This document shows positions 7,652-16,368 of a stretch of 64,000 nucleotides of DNA, piece after piece. The stretch is from contig CAZOWM010000013.1 in NCBI GenBank assembly GCA_964583615.1, positions 1 through 64,000 of the forward strand. Direction: 5' to 3'. A program made the translations under genes and the position numbers. Position 1 is the first letter of the stretch; every line of letters begins with the position of its first letter. Under the pieces are notes generated by a model. The model was given only the letters and a program-made list of their open reading frames with translations, searched no databases and was not told where the DNA came from. Source of the stretch: CAZOWM01 sp964583615. Its GTDB lineage: Bacteria > Spirochaetota > B62-G9 > DRHN01.

Positions 7652-8434
7652 ATGAAAGAGTCGACTACTGTATCCATTCTCAGATACACTCAAAACCGCT
7701 TTTTTGCGCGGGAGGACCCCGTTGTCACGGAGATCACACTCTCGATTGCCGTGAACGGTACGGTACTCGCCGAAATTATCTGTTCGCCTCTCGAGATCCG
7801 GGAGTTCGTTACGGGTTTTCTTTTTTCTGAAAGACTGATCAAAAGCAGTAAGGACCTTGACGCCCTGGATATTGATACTGAAAAATGGGCTGCCTCTGTT
7901 GCAACAAGAACAAAAAAAGATTTCGACGTCAGTCAACGAAACGCGCGGTTTATCACTCCCGGGGACCTGTCTTCAGGCAGGCTTTCCCCTGCCGTATATG
8001 CACAGAGATACACGAAAGTGAAATCGAAAACCTTCATATCCTCCGCCGATGTGCACACACTCGGGACTCTGATCCAGTCACGATCGAAGCTTTTCGGGAA
8101 AACAGGGGGCGCGCACAGCGCAGCTTTGTGGAACGGCAAGCGGCTGCTTTTTTTCAGCGAAGACATCGGACGGCACAACGCGCTTGATAAAATCATCGGA
8201 AGGTGCCTGCTTGAAGACATCGACACACGCGATAAAACGATCGCAACGAGCGGGAGGCTGTCGTCCGCAGTCGTGGCAAAGGTTATTCACGCGGGATTTC
8301 CGGTTTTGGTTTCGAGATCCGCGCCCACGGAACGGGCGGTACTCCTTTCCAGAGAATTCGGAATAACGATGATTGGATTCGCCCGCGGACAAGAGTTCAA
8401 CATCTACAGCAACGCGTGGAGAGTGCGCGCGTAG
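7652..8434 (+). CDS. fdhD: FdhD-type formate dehydrogenase sulfurtransferase lacking the CxxC motif
   Basis: 260 residues. FdhD passes sulfur from IscS to the molybdenum cofactor of formate dehydrogenase. Family signature blocks are intact: FGKTGGAHSAALW, SEDIGRHNALDKIIG, TSGRLSSAVVAK and RSAPTERAVLL. Where E. coli FdhD has the catalytic Cys-Gly-Val-Cys loop, this protein reads RFITPGDLSSGRLSP (about 99-113), with no cysteine. The only Cys residues are at 44 (EIICSPLE) and in GRCLLED. It may work by a different route, act only as a chaperone, or be degenerating. No formate dehydrogenase gene lies in the window. It is followed eight bases later by the M15 peptidase gene. Confidence 0.9.
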   Translation: MKESTTVSILRYTQNRFFAREDPVVTEITLSIAVNGTVLAEIICSPLEIREFVTGFLFSERLIKSSKDLDALDIDTEKWAASVATRTKKDFDVSQRNARFITPGDLSSGRLSPAVYAQRYTKVKSKTFISSADVHTLGTLIQSRSKLFGKTGGAHSAALWNGKRLLFFSEDIGRHNALDKIIGRCLLEDIDTRDKTIATSGRLSSAVVAKVIHAGFPVLVSRSAPTERAVLLSREFGITMIGFARGQEFNIYSNAWRVRA

Positions 8435-8441
8435 TCGAGCG

Positions 8442-9290
8442 ATGAAAATACATATTCTGATACCAGCACTTTTTGTTTTTTCCCTCTCTTCCTCTCCCGT
8501 ACCGCAGCTCACTGCTCAGGATTCAGCCTTTCAGGCACTTCCCGAGGAAAAGCAGATCCGTGCGATTCTTCACGTATACGGAAACCGGATCAAGCGAACA
8601 GAGCGGCTTGAGGGAGACTTCGTCTTCTGGGTCAACAATGCGCCGATCTATTTCAGCCACGGCCGGATGCTCTCCAGGAAAAACCACCTCTTCTACACAG
8701 AGTTCGACCTGTTTTTCTATGCCTACAGGACAGGGACGCTTGAAACGCTCCCGCGACAGGTGCCCTTCCCGCGAAGAAGATCCTCTGACTTCCTCGACGC
8801 ATTGATCGGTGAAACCGAGGAGGAGATACGGGCTTCGAGCAGGTGGATCGCCTTCCTCAACCACCGTGTGTATGTACACGAACTGTGCATCGAACCTCTG
8901 AGGCATGTCGACGCGGAAATCGAGCGCATCGCCGCCACGTCAGAAGCTGTCCGTGACTTCATCCGAAACATCAAGATTATCTATTCCATGAAACAAAAAA
9001 CAGTGGAGGGGACAAAAAACAGAAGCTACCACTCATACGGGCTTGCGATCGACCTCATACCTGAAAGCTACGAGCACAAGCATGCCTACTGGAGGTGGAG
9101 CTCCGTGTTTACTCCTGATTGGGGAAACATTCCGCTGGAAGAACGCTGGATGCCTCCGGCGCAGATCGTTGAAAGCTTCGAAAAAAACGGATTCGTGTGG
9201 GGCGGAAAATGGTACTACTTCGATACCGTGCACTTCGAGTACAGGCCTGAAATCATCTACTCTTCACAGACCAGCGGTTCAGAGCATTAA
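8442..9290 (+). CDS. Exported M15-family peptidase (VanY/LD-carboxypeptidase-like)
   Basis: 282 residues from the ATG at 8442, chosen because it directly begins a signal peptide (MKIHILIPALFVFSLSSS...LTA). The C-terminal half carries the M15 zinc site: SYHSYGLAIDL with His197 and Asp204, and the later HFEYRPE with the third ligand and general base. The family cleaves peptidoglycan stem peptides, so a periplasmic cell-wall role is likely. The N-terminal 110 residues are not recognisable. The last four bases overlap the end of the convergent FGGY kinase gene. A 23-residue upstream extension would overlap fdhD and mask the signal peptide, so I reject it. Confidence 0.85.
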   Translation: MKIHILIPALFVFSLSSSPVPQLTAQDSAFQALPEEKQIRAILHVYGNRIKRTERLEGDFVFWVNNAPIYFSHGRMLSRKNHLFYTEFDLFFYAYRTGTLETLPRQVPFPRRRSSDFLDALIGETEEEIRASSRWIAFLNHRVYVHELCIEPLRHVDAEIERIAATSEAVRDFIRNIKIIYSMKQKTVEGTKNRSYHSYGLAIDLIPESYEHKHAYWRWSSVFTPDWGNIPLEERWMPPAQIVESFEKNGFVWGGKWYYFDTVHFEYRPEIIYSSQTSGSEH

Positions 9291-10711
9291 AAATACCCCC
9301 TCAGCCTGCACTCAGCGACAAATGTCTCGTAGAGCTCATCATACACAGCAACTTCTTTTGTATCGGGCTTAAATACGAGGTCCATCGTTACCATGTGCTC
9401 GATTGCCTCGCTCAGGCTCGAATAGTACGCGCCGGATGCTGCAATCATCGCGGCACCGAACGCGGTCTCCACCACCCGTGCCTTGCAGATGTTCTTCTTG
9501 AGCACATTTGCGCGTATCTGCATCCATGGCCTACTGTACGCTCCTCCACCCATCGAATAGATATTCTCGCCTACTGCATACCCGATGCCCGCAATTTTTT
9601 CATAGATCATTCTTTCCACATAGGACGCACCCTCGAGAAATGCCTTGAACATTACGAGCGGATCACATGCATCGGATTTTATAAAACCCCTGGCCTCCAT
9701 ATTGAGAAAGGGGAATTTTTCGCTTTTTCGCGCCAGAGGGTAAACATACGCGCCGGTCGGCGCCATTTTTGCGATCTTATTATCGTACTCCTTGAGATCG
9801 TCATGAAAGAAAAGCCGGAGCGCCTCCCCGCCCGTGTTGCTCGCTGCCCCGGGAAGCCAGTAACCCTCTGGGTGCCGGTGGGCGTAGATAAGCCCCTCGG
9901 GATCTTTTAAGAATTCGTCCGCTATTCCCCTGACCCCGAATACCGTGCCGATCGTGGTATTCCAGTCACCGGAAACCCGGGCACCGCTCGAATAAAAACC
10001 TGTGGTGGAATCTGTGGCCCCTGCAACGATTTTTACAGCGTGTTTGATGCCAAACCTTTCTCGTATACTGCGCTTCAGCTCGCCGATTACCTCTCCTGTC
10101 TTTACGACCTCCGGAAGCTTTTGGAGGGGCACTCCAAGCACCGACTCAATGGAATGCGGCCATTCACCTTTTGCAAGATCATAGCCGGTCTTTACTGCAT
10201 TGGAAAAGTCCGTCGTCTCGAAATTGCCTGAAATAATGCCGCGGATATAATCAGCAGCGTGATTGAACTTGTAGGCCTTCTCAAAGAGCTCAGGTTTTTT
10301 GTTCTTTATCCATAGTATCTTAGAGAGAGCAAAACTCGGTTTTACGGAAATGCCCGTTCGTGCGCGGATGTAGTCCGACTCCTCACGGGCACGCGAGTCA
10401 TTGTGAAGCATGGCGTTCGAAAGCGGCCTGCAGCGTTTATCGACAGGCAGCACTGTTCCTGACGTCGAATCCACTGCAATTGCGAGAAGCTCGCAGTTTC
10501 CTGCATCGCCGAGGATGGAATCCAGCGTTTTCAGAAGGGGAAGCTCCCACGCTCTCGGGTCCTGTTCCGAATAGTGCTCGTCTTCGCAAAAGACAAAGCT
10601 TTTTTCTATACCGGCTGAACGTTCGGAAAGTACTTCCCCTGCTGTATCCGTGAGAATCATTCTGATCCCCGTTGTGCCCATGTCTATGCCGAGAAATACT
10701 GCATTTTTCAT
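9287..10711 (-). CDS. FGGY-family carbohydrate kinase
   Basis: 474 residues with the two actin-fold halves of FGGY kinases: the N-terminal phosphate-1 loop FLGIDMGTTGIRMILTD, the middle GATDSTTGFYSSGA block and ATP-site SMGGGAYSRPWMQ, ending AFGAAMIAASGAYYSS. It phosphorylates a sugar or polyol in the cytoplasm; sequence does not distinguish xylulose, gluconate, glycerol or others. The ATG at 10711 follows GAGAGG; an in-frame ATG at 10735 would add eight residues overlapping the regulatory site. It lies downstream of, and probably in one transcript with, the broken APH-type kinase gene (10728-11613). Confidence 0.85.
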   Translation of the reverse strand: MKNAVFLGIDMGTTGIRMILTDTAGEVLSERSAGIEKSFVFCEDEHYSEQDPRAWELPLLKTLDSILGDAGNCELLAIAVDSTSGTVLPVDKRCRPLSNAMLHNDSRAREESDYIRARTGISVKPSFALSKILWIKNKKPELFEKAYKFNHAADYIRGIISGNFETTDFSNAVKTGYDLAKGEWPHSIESVLGVPLQKLPEVVKTGEVIGELKRSIRERFGIKHAVKIVAGATDSTTGFYSSGARVSGDWNTTIGTVFGVRGIADEFLKDPEGLIYAHRHPEGYWLPGAASNTGGEALRLFFHDDLKEYDNKIAKMAPTGAYVYPLARKSEKFPFLNMEARGFIKSDACDPLVMFKAFLEGASYVERMIYEKIAGIGYAVGENIYSMGGGAYSRPWMQIRANVLKKNICKARVVETAFGAAMIAASGAYYSSLSEAIEHMVTMDLVFKPDTKEVAVYDELYETFVAECRLRGYF

Positions 10712-10727
10712 ATGTTTCCCTCTCAGG

Positions 10728-11613
10728 TCAGGCATTGAGAACAGCGTACACCGTATCCGTGAGTTTTTTCCAGTTCAACTCAACCCACCCCATCACTCTG
10801 ACATTGTGCTGAAGATAGATAAGGTACTCAAAAGGGTTCGGTTTCTTTATATAGTAATCGTCCAGGTCCCAGTTCAGCACATAGAGGTTGCTCGCCTTTA
10901 TCATCAGTGGAAGGCAGTGTATTTCGCTTTCATTAAACGCACCGAGTGATGGAAGCTTATTTATCTCTTCAACGAACGTCGATCTTCGTGTTTCCCGTTC
11001 TCTTCGCATACTTCATCAGGTTCCCGGATATTGCGGGTAAAAGCTCGTTTATCTTCGGCTCATACCGCCGCCCTTCGGGCTTCAGATCGCTCACCGCATC
11101 GTGATATCGTGCGAGGACCCGGGCAGAATCCTGAAGCTCTCTTATACTGCATGCGGGGTTGTCCCACGTGTATTTATCCTCTCCTTCAAGGTACTGAAAA
11201 ATGGCAAAATATCTCTCCTCTCCGTTATTTTTCATCACTTCCTTGACGTAGCTTCCACCGTCTTTTTTGAAAATGAGGCCCGCCACGAGATCGAAGTGCT
11301 TTTTCATGAGATGTTTTACTATGGAGTGTTCGAAACGAACCTCATCCTCTCTGATCCCCTTCTTGTACCTGCGAAAAAAATATTTCGTCTTCTTCCCGTT
11401 TTTGCTTGTCTCGATTTCATAACTTACATTCACGTACCCTCTATCGAGCTTCTTTACACCGACGAGCTCACCGATATCGTAATTCTCCGATAGAATCACC
11501 GCAAGGTGATCCGCCATATAACTTTTATCGATCGCCTCCTGAAGGTTCCGGGTGTTCGTCACGAGCTTTTCCATGATGTTTCTCAACTCTTCAAGCTGTT
11601 CCAGTTCCATCAT
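10728..11613 (-). pseudogene. APH/homoserine-kinase-type phosphotransferase, catalytic core deleted and frame broken
   Basis: Two minus-strand frames fit one family. The 5' part (11613-10969) begins MMELEQLEE and covers the N-lobe (GYVNVSYEI, KKTKYFFRRYKKG, YVKEV, FQYLEGEDKYTW, LARYHDAV) up to KID, then stops. The 3' part (to 10728) resumes one base out of frame at FVEEINKLPSLGAF and contains LPLMIKASNLYVLNWDLDDYY and YLQHNVRVMGWVE, typical of the C-terminal end. Dropping a single base rejoins the frames. However, the HxDxxxxN catalytic loop and the DFD metal motif that should lie between the halves occur in neither, so roughly 80-100 residues also seem deleted. Simple frameshifting would not restore activity. 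It is upstream of and co-oriented with the FGGY kinase gene. Confidence 0.75.
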
Positions 11614-11660
11614 TCCTCCTCAATACAAATGTTGTACTTTCCATGGGGCAGCGCGCCTTC

Positions 11661-11956
11661 TCATTTCCCGCGTTTCTGTACCTCGATCTTGCGGATTATT
11701 TTTGCGGGCATTGCTTTCTGCGTGAGGTTCGACACCCCGACGATGGTCATCATCCCTGCAAGCATGGCCGCAGAAAAAGAGCGACAAATATCCCTGCGTA
11801 TATGCCCCACTTGTTCGCACGTTTGAGGTACAGCGCTGCGGTGAGAGCCGGGAACAGCATCGTATACACAATAAAACCGTCACCCATTCATCCTCCCGAG
11901 ACTCCACCAAAACCGGGAGATTGCGTCCAAAAGTCACTGTACGTTAACCCACCGCC
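11661..11956 (-). pseudogene. Remnant of a membrane transporter, possibly sodium:solute symporter type
   Basis: Conceptual translation in one minus frame gives GGGLTYSDFWTQSPGFGGVS, then a TGA at 11890-11888, then MGDGFIVYTMLFPALTAALY and LKRANKWGIYAGIFVALFL, after which a second frame continues AAMLAGMMTIVGVSNLTQ to a stop at 11661-11663. The block of a hydrophobic helix, KRANKWG and AGI resembles the late transmembrane part of SSF-family symporters. An in-frame stop, a frameshift and no N-terminal two thirds make it a decayed gene. The 45-residue stretch from ATG 11887 has a GGGAGG site and might be translated by chance. Family assignment is from pattern memory and is uncertain. The rest of the 11614-12080 gap holds nothing I recognise. 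Confidence 0.45.
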
Positions 11957-12080
11957 GATCTTTTTGGGAGATTGAAATTCAGCAGTATTCTAAATGAAAC
12001 GGAGGGAATTTACAAGAAAAGTTCATTCCACAATGATCGATGGGTACAGAGATCGGCACCACCCCGGGTATCGCCCTGTC

Positions 12081-12764
12081 TCAGTACACCCGGTAGCGTT
12101 TGTACCCTTCTTTTTTCTGAAATAGCTTTACGCAGAGCAGTCCGAAAAGAAACCCCCCGATATGCGCGAACCAAGCCACATTGCTCGCCATCCCCCCCAC
12201 ACTGGAGATGAGCTGCATGAAAAACCAGATCCCGATAAACACACCTGCAGGAACGTTTATCACTGTGATAAAGATGAAAATGAACATGAGAGTTTTCACG
12301 CGTGCTCTCGGGAATTTCAGTATGTACCCACCGAGCACGGCGGAAACCGCACCGCTCGCGCCGATAACCGTAATGGTCGAGGCTGCGAAGATAAGTATCT
12401 GAACAAGGGATGCGACAACCCCTCCCAAAAGATAAAAAAACACGAATCTGAAGCTCCCCATGATGTCCTCGATATTGTTTCCGAATATCCAGAGAAACCA
12501 CATGTTTCCGAGAAGATGGAACAGCGAACCGTGGAGAAACAATGAAGTCACGAGCGTGACGTAGGGCCCGAGAAAGACCTTTGGATTGAGGTCGACCGCC
12601 CTGGTAATCTCGAAGGGAACGACGCCGTATTTTGCAACGAAGAAACTCCGAGAGCTCCCCATTAGCAGCTCGGCGATGTAGATAACAACGTTGACCGCGA
12701 TGAATATTACGGTCATATACGGAAAATTCTTTGTCGGATTATCGTCCTTTAAGGGAAAAAACAT
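12081..12764 (-). CDS. Rhomboid-family intramembrane serine protease
   Basis: 227 residues, six to seven membrane segments. The catalytic Ser is in GASGAVSAVLGGY and the catalytic His in AWFAHIGGFLFG. The HGSLFHLLGNMWFL segment between L1 loop and TM2 is also characteristic. It cuts membrane-spanning substrates near the outer leaflet; natural substrates are unknown. The ATG has GGTGAGG upstream. It is co-oriented with the MFS gene 56 bases upstream, whose 3' end carries the likely promoter region. Confidence 0.93.
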   Translation of the reverse strand: MFFPLKDDNPTKNFPYMTVIFIAVNVVIYIAELLMGSSRSFFVAKYGVVPFEITRAVDLNPKVFLGPYVTLVTSLFLHGSLFHLLGNMWFLWIFGNNIEDIMGSFRFVFFYLLGGVVASLVQILIFAASTITVIGASGAVSAVLGGYILKFPRARVKTLMFIFIFITVINVPAGVFIGIWFFMQLISSVGGMASNVAWFAHIGGFLFGLLCVKLFQKKEGYKRYRVY

Positions 12765-12820
12765 ACCTCACCCTTTCAAATCGACATGGAAAAGAAGCTG
12801 TTAAAACGATAATATAATCT

Positions 12821-14110
12821 TCAGCGTTTATCAACATAGTTTCGGGCAGCTTCCCTCCCTTTTTTCTCATTCACAAAAATGAGAATCATGGTGCCCAAAA
12901 AGAAATAGAAAATAGTAGAGAGGATCGCGAGTCGGTTTGAAGCGAACAGATAGGACATCAGCCCGAAGGAGAGTATTCCAAGGATCGCAGAAGCCTTTCC
13001 CGCAAGGCCCCAGAACCCGAAAAACTCAGCGCTCTTCGACTTTGGTGAAAAGAGCCCCACAAGCGCCCTCGCAGAACTCTGGCTCGCCCCCATTGCGAGG
13101 CCCGCCAGATTCGCGACTCCCCAAAATCCTGCCGCGCTCCGCAGGAAAAACGCCGTGACAACCGTCGTCATCCACATGATCAGGGTAATGAGAATCGTCT
13201 TTTTGGATCCGACCTTGTCTTCAACGAACCCGAAAAGGAAGGCCCCGACTGCAGCGGTGATGTTGACGACAATGATCATCAGCACGGACATCCCAGCGGA
13301 AAATCCAAGCTCCTTCTGGGCGTATACGGCGGCAAATGCGATGACCACCGCAATCCCTGAGTAAAAGAAGAAAAAAGAAACAAGAAATTTCACAAGCTCT
13401 TTGAAATCGGCGATGCGCCTGAACGTGTCAGTGAGCCGCATAAACGCGATCGAAAAAATCGTGTCCTCCTCTGGAATCGTTTTCTTCTGCCTTGTTTCCC
13501 GGACCCAGAGAAATGTAGGCACAGCCGCGGCGGCGAAAAACCCCGCAGTGACAAGATTGCTCAGCCGTATGGGAAGAAAGCTTTCTTCCGCACCCACGGG
13601 TGTGTAGTAGGTGAGAATGACAAGACAGAGTCCAAGCGAGAGCAGGCCGCCCACATACCCGAAGCTCCACGCGTAACCTGAAATTCTTCCCATCTCTTTT
13701 TCTCCTGCGATCTCCGGAAGAAAGCTAGACACAAAGTTCTCGCTTGCAGAAAACCCGACATTCGAGAGCACGACAAAAACCATTGCACGCACGACATGGC
13801 CCGGTTTGATGAAAAAAAGCAGTCCGGTAAACACCACACAGAGCAGGTAGGAAAAGAACAGAAACCGCTTCTTTAATCCCGTATAATCGGCGAGAGCGCC
13901 GAACAGGGGCCCGAATATAATCACGATAAGATAGGATATCGAAAGCGTGATCGACCACATAAGCTCACCTCTGTTTGCTTCCGTTACCACGAAGCGCACG
14001 AAGTACGCATTGAACAGTGCGGTAATAATCACAGTAGTGTACGATGAGTTTGCAAAATCGAACATCATGAATCCAAATATTTCGCGTTTGTGCGCGCGGT
14101 CTCTGTTCAT
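12821..14110 (-). CDS. MFS transporter of the UMF1 (Atg22-like) family
   Basis: 429 residues with about twelve hydrophobic segments. The N-terminal FMMFDFANSSYTTVIITALFNAYF block is the UMF1/Atg22 hallmark. GPLFGALADYTGLKKRFLF between TM2 and TM3 and FLFGFVEDKVGSKKTILI in the second half match MFS loop motifs. Members in bacteria are annotated as possible sugar or amino-acid effluxers, but substrate cannot be inferred here. The gene is the last ordinary-composition gene before the AT-rich island upstream. Confidence 0.88.
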   Translation of the reverse strand: MNRDRAHKREIFGFMMFDFANSSYTTVIITALFNAYFVRFVVTEANRGELMWSITLSISYLIVIIFGPLFGALADYTGLKKRFLFFSYLLCVVFTGLLFFIKPGHVVRAMVFVVLSNVGFSASENFVSSFLPEIAGEKEMGRISGYAWSFGYVGGLLSLGLCLVILTYYTPVGAEESFLPIRLSNLVTAGFFAAAAVPTFLWVRETRQKKTIPEEDTIFSIAFMRLTDTFRRIADFKELVKFLVSFFFFYSGIAVVIAFAAVYAQKELGFSAGMSVLMIIVVNITAAVGAFLFGFVEDKVGSKKTILITLIMWMTTVVTAFFLRSAAGFWGVANLAGLAMGASQSSARALVGLFSPKSKSAEFFGFWGLAGKASAILGILSFGLMSYLFASNRLAILSTIFYFFLGTMILIFVNEKKGREAARNYVDKR

Positions 14111-14453
14111 GTGATCTCCTCTTCAGAAGGGGTCTTTCTCTGCTGCATATCGGGTGTGGTCCTGAACGGCTCCGTTCAATCTCTCGCTGCACGGGGAAAA
14201 CGCTTGCGAGTGATTCCCATTATTTATAAACTATGCGGGTATTTTTGCAAAGGATAAAATTCCTCAAAAAAAACGCATATGAAAGAAACCGAATATATTC
14301 CAGCCCGTTGAATACTGTTCAAATAATTGTATCATTTATTACTCATTCTATACTATTGTTCGTAAGACATGCCGCCGAACGATCAAACTCAACGGCACCA
14401 GTAGAAATTATCAGAATAGTCAATCTGAGTGGATACGGTTTTGAATGCTAGAT
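14111..14453 (+). other. Gene-free stretch at the edge of the AT-rich island
   Basis: Between the MFS gene start and the end of the restriction remnant I see no convincing gene. A 72-codon plus-strand frame (14233-14451) has AT-rich, unbiased codons and no good ribosome-binding site. Base composition changes from ordinary to AT-rich near 14220, marking one edge of the acquired segment. Confidence 0.5.
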
Positions 14454-15086
14454 TTATCTTTTTAATCGTTTAATTTCCTGCAGTATCTCACTAATTACTT
14501 CTTTGTTTATTATTACTTTCTTGTCTCCAGATTTTGATGAAAAAATATAAAACACTTTGCCCCCGTATTCTTTTGTAAATTTTTCATGGGTTACTTTTTG
14601 AAGCCCTTTTTCTTTAAATATTTGAGAAAGTTGAATACCCTGATTTACAGGCTTTATCTGTATCCCAATAAATTTATCTTTGATTCTCATAAAGAAGTCA
14701 ACATTGTAAAGTCTGTCCCACCTGTCAGGCGCAGGTTCTATTTTCAACCCGAGTTCATTCTCAAGCTGCCCATATATTGTTTTAATTTCAGTCATATAGC
14801 CATCAAACGTTCGGTCAATAACGAGTTGAATCATATAATCTATGCAATCCTGTTCTGTTATTTCTTCTACTTCCGCCTGAATTACTTCGGTTATTTTTAT
14901 GTAGAGTTTTTTACCGAGGCTTTCGATATGTTCTTTTGATCGGACGTTTTTAAAATAATATTCACGCCATTCTCCAATCGTTTTAGGTGCGCATTGTCAA
15001 ATATTCTCAGAAGTTGAACCCACATTCCGTTTAAAATTCAGTTGAAAGCGGTTCATTACACTATTTAATATCCATTCTTTAGCCAT
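14454..15086 (-). pseudogene. MjaI-type type II restriction endonuclease, stopped at codon 30
   Basis: From ATG 15086 the reading frame gives MAKEWILNSVMNRFQLNFKR... then a single TGA at 14999-14997 (codon 30), then continues unbroken to 14454, 210 codons in all. The preserved blocks (CAPKTIGEWREYYFKN, DRWDRLYNVDFFMRIKDKFIGIQIKP) resemble RE_MjaI-family endonucleases, with D...QIKP as a plausible PD-(D/E)xK site. A CGA-to-TGA change would explain the stop. An internal restart at the Met near 14834 would lose the first third of the protein. The gene begins ten bases after the methyltransferase stop, same strand and composition, so the pair is one R-M operon. MjaI-type enzymes cut CTAG; specificity here is inferred. 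Confidence 0.75.
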
Positions 15087-15096
15087 AATATCTTTC

Positions 15097-16368
15097 TCAA
15101 ATGCATAAAAATTTGTTTTTGTATTTGAAATCAACCTTAGTATCAACTTCTGCCAGTCCTTTTTTAATTAAATGAGCATTGATGAATGTTTTATTTTTTA
15201 AATATAAATAACAAAGTAGGTTGTTATGTTCATCGAATTTTTTATTGTCATATTTCAAAAAAACTTTATTTCCTTTTACCCGTTCTCTTAAAAAGGCGAC
15301 CGCCTCTTTTTTTATAATTTTCTTTTCTTTTACGCCAAGGAGACGGACAATTAAATCATTGTTTAGTTTTAATAATTCCGGGCTTATAATTTCTTTTACA
15401 GAATAGTATTGCTCACGTTCTGCGCGATTCTTGTCGATCCTTGAACCAAACTGTAGCTTCTTCGGGTCTATCCTCTTATCAAGTTTATGCGGGTCCTTAA
15501 AAATATAGGGTAATTTATCAATATCTTTATTTAAATCTGTATTTACACTATCTTTTAAAAATACATATTCTGTACCTTCTATGTCTGGTTGATTTACATT
15601 TAATTTTTCCTTTATTTTCGAAATAAATTCACCATTAATTTCATAACCAACCGAGTTTCGCCCTAAATTACGTGCTGCAAGAGAAGTTGTTCCGCTACCA
15701 AGAAATGGGTCTAATACAGTGTCCTCGACGAAAGCGAACATTTTGATGAGTCTTGCAGGCAATTCTTCAGGAAACATAGCAAGGTGGCCGTTTTGCTTTA
15801 CACCTGCAAAGTTCCAGTGGCCGGAAAAATAAGTATTCCACTCTTCTTTAGTCATTGAAGATAAATTCTTCTGCTCTCTCGTCGGTTGGGGCGGGTTGCC
15901 TTGTTTTTTAAATAGCAGGATAAACTCGTAGTCAATCTTTAAAATTCCATTCCGAGGGTAGGGAAAACTTCCCATTATTGTAGCTCCACCTGTTGTGTTG
16001 GTCGTTGTTACTTTCTGCCAAATAATAGCTCCCATGTAGTCGAATCCCACGGTTTCACAGAATTTGATAATTTCAGTCCTGATAGGAATAACTTTGTAAC
16101 GCCCGTAATAAACCGATCGGGCAAACTGGTCACCAATATTAATACAAAGACGACAACCCGGGTATAACACCCTGTCACACTCTTTCCACACAAGATTTAC
16201 ATTATTTATATAGCTTTCGTAACTTTCATGAAAGCCAATCTGTGTATCAGTCCCATAATCTTTTAACTGCCAGTATGGTGGAGAAGTAATGATTAGGTGA
16301 ACAGATTTATCAGATAAAAGATTCATCTGTCGGCTATCACCATTTATTATTCTATGAATAGTTTTCAA
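15097..16368 (-). CDS. N4-cytosine-type DNA methyltransferase with C-terminal SNase-like domain
   Basis: 423 residues. Catalytic motif IV TSPPYW is at 28-33 and the AdoMet-binding DPFLGSGTT at 220-228, the beta-class order; SPPY suggests N4-cytosine methylation. A linker follows, then about 338-412 (VRLLGVKEK..., LCYLYLKNKTFINAHLIKKGLAEV) resembles a staphylococcal nuclease/TNase fold. Relative to SNase, Arg35 is kept but the positions of Asp40, Glu43 and Arg87 are Lys, Lys and Asn, so it is probably a non-catalytic DNA-binding module. The TTG start at 16368 follows TGGAG. It protects against the adjoining, now broken, MjaI-type endonuclease. Strong A+T bias marks the gene as acquired. Confidence 0.85.
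   Translation of the reverse strand: MKTIHRIINGDSRQMNLLSDKSVHLIITSPPYWQLKDYGTDTQIGFHESYESYINNVNLVWKECDRVLYPGCRLCINIGDQFARSVYYGRYKVIPIRTEIIKFCETVGFDYMGAIIWQKVTTTNTTGGATIMGSFPYPRNGILKIDYEFILLFKKQGNPPQPTREQKNLSSMTKEEWNTYFSGHWNFAGVKQNGHLAMFPEELPARLIKMFAFVEDTVLDPFLGSGTTSLAARNLGRNSVGYEINGEFISKIKEKLNVNQPDIEGTEYVFLKDSVNTDLNKDIDKLPYIFKDPHKLDKRIDPKKLQFGSRIDKNRAEREQYYSVKEIISPELLKLNNDLIVRLLGVKEKKIIKKEAVAFLRERVKGNKVFLKYDNKKFDEHNNLLCYLYLKNKTFINAHLIKKGLAEVDTKVDFKYKNKFLCI

Noticed and set aside
10969..11009. Programmed frameshifting as the explanation of the split kinase
   Set aside because: No slippery heptamer was seen, and even a joined product would lack the catalytic loop and metal motif.
14233..14451. 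72-codon plus-strand ORF at the island edge
   Set aside because: AT-rich, no ribosome-binding site and no coding pattern.
14997..14999. Selenocysteine or readthrough at the TGA in the endonuclease gene
   Set aside because: No SECIS-like hairpin was recognised after the TGA, and the family has no conserved Cys at that point; a point mutation is simpler.
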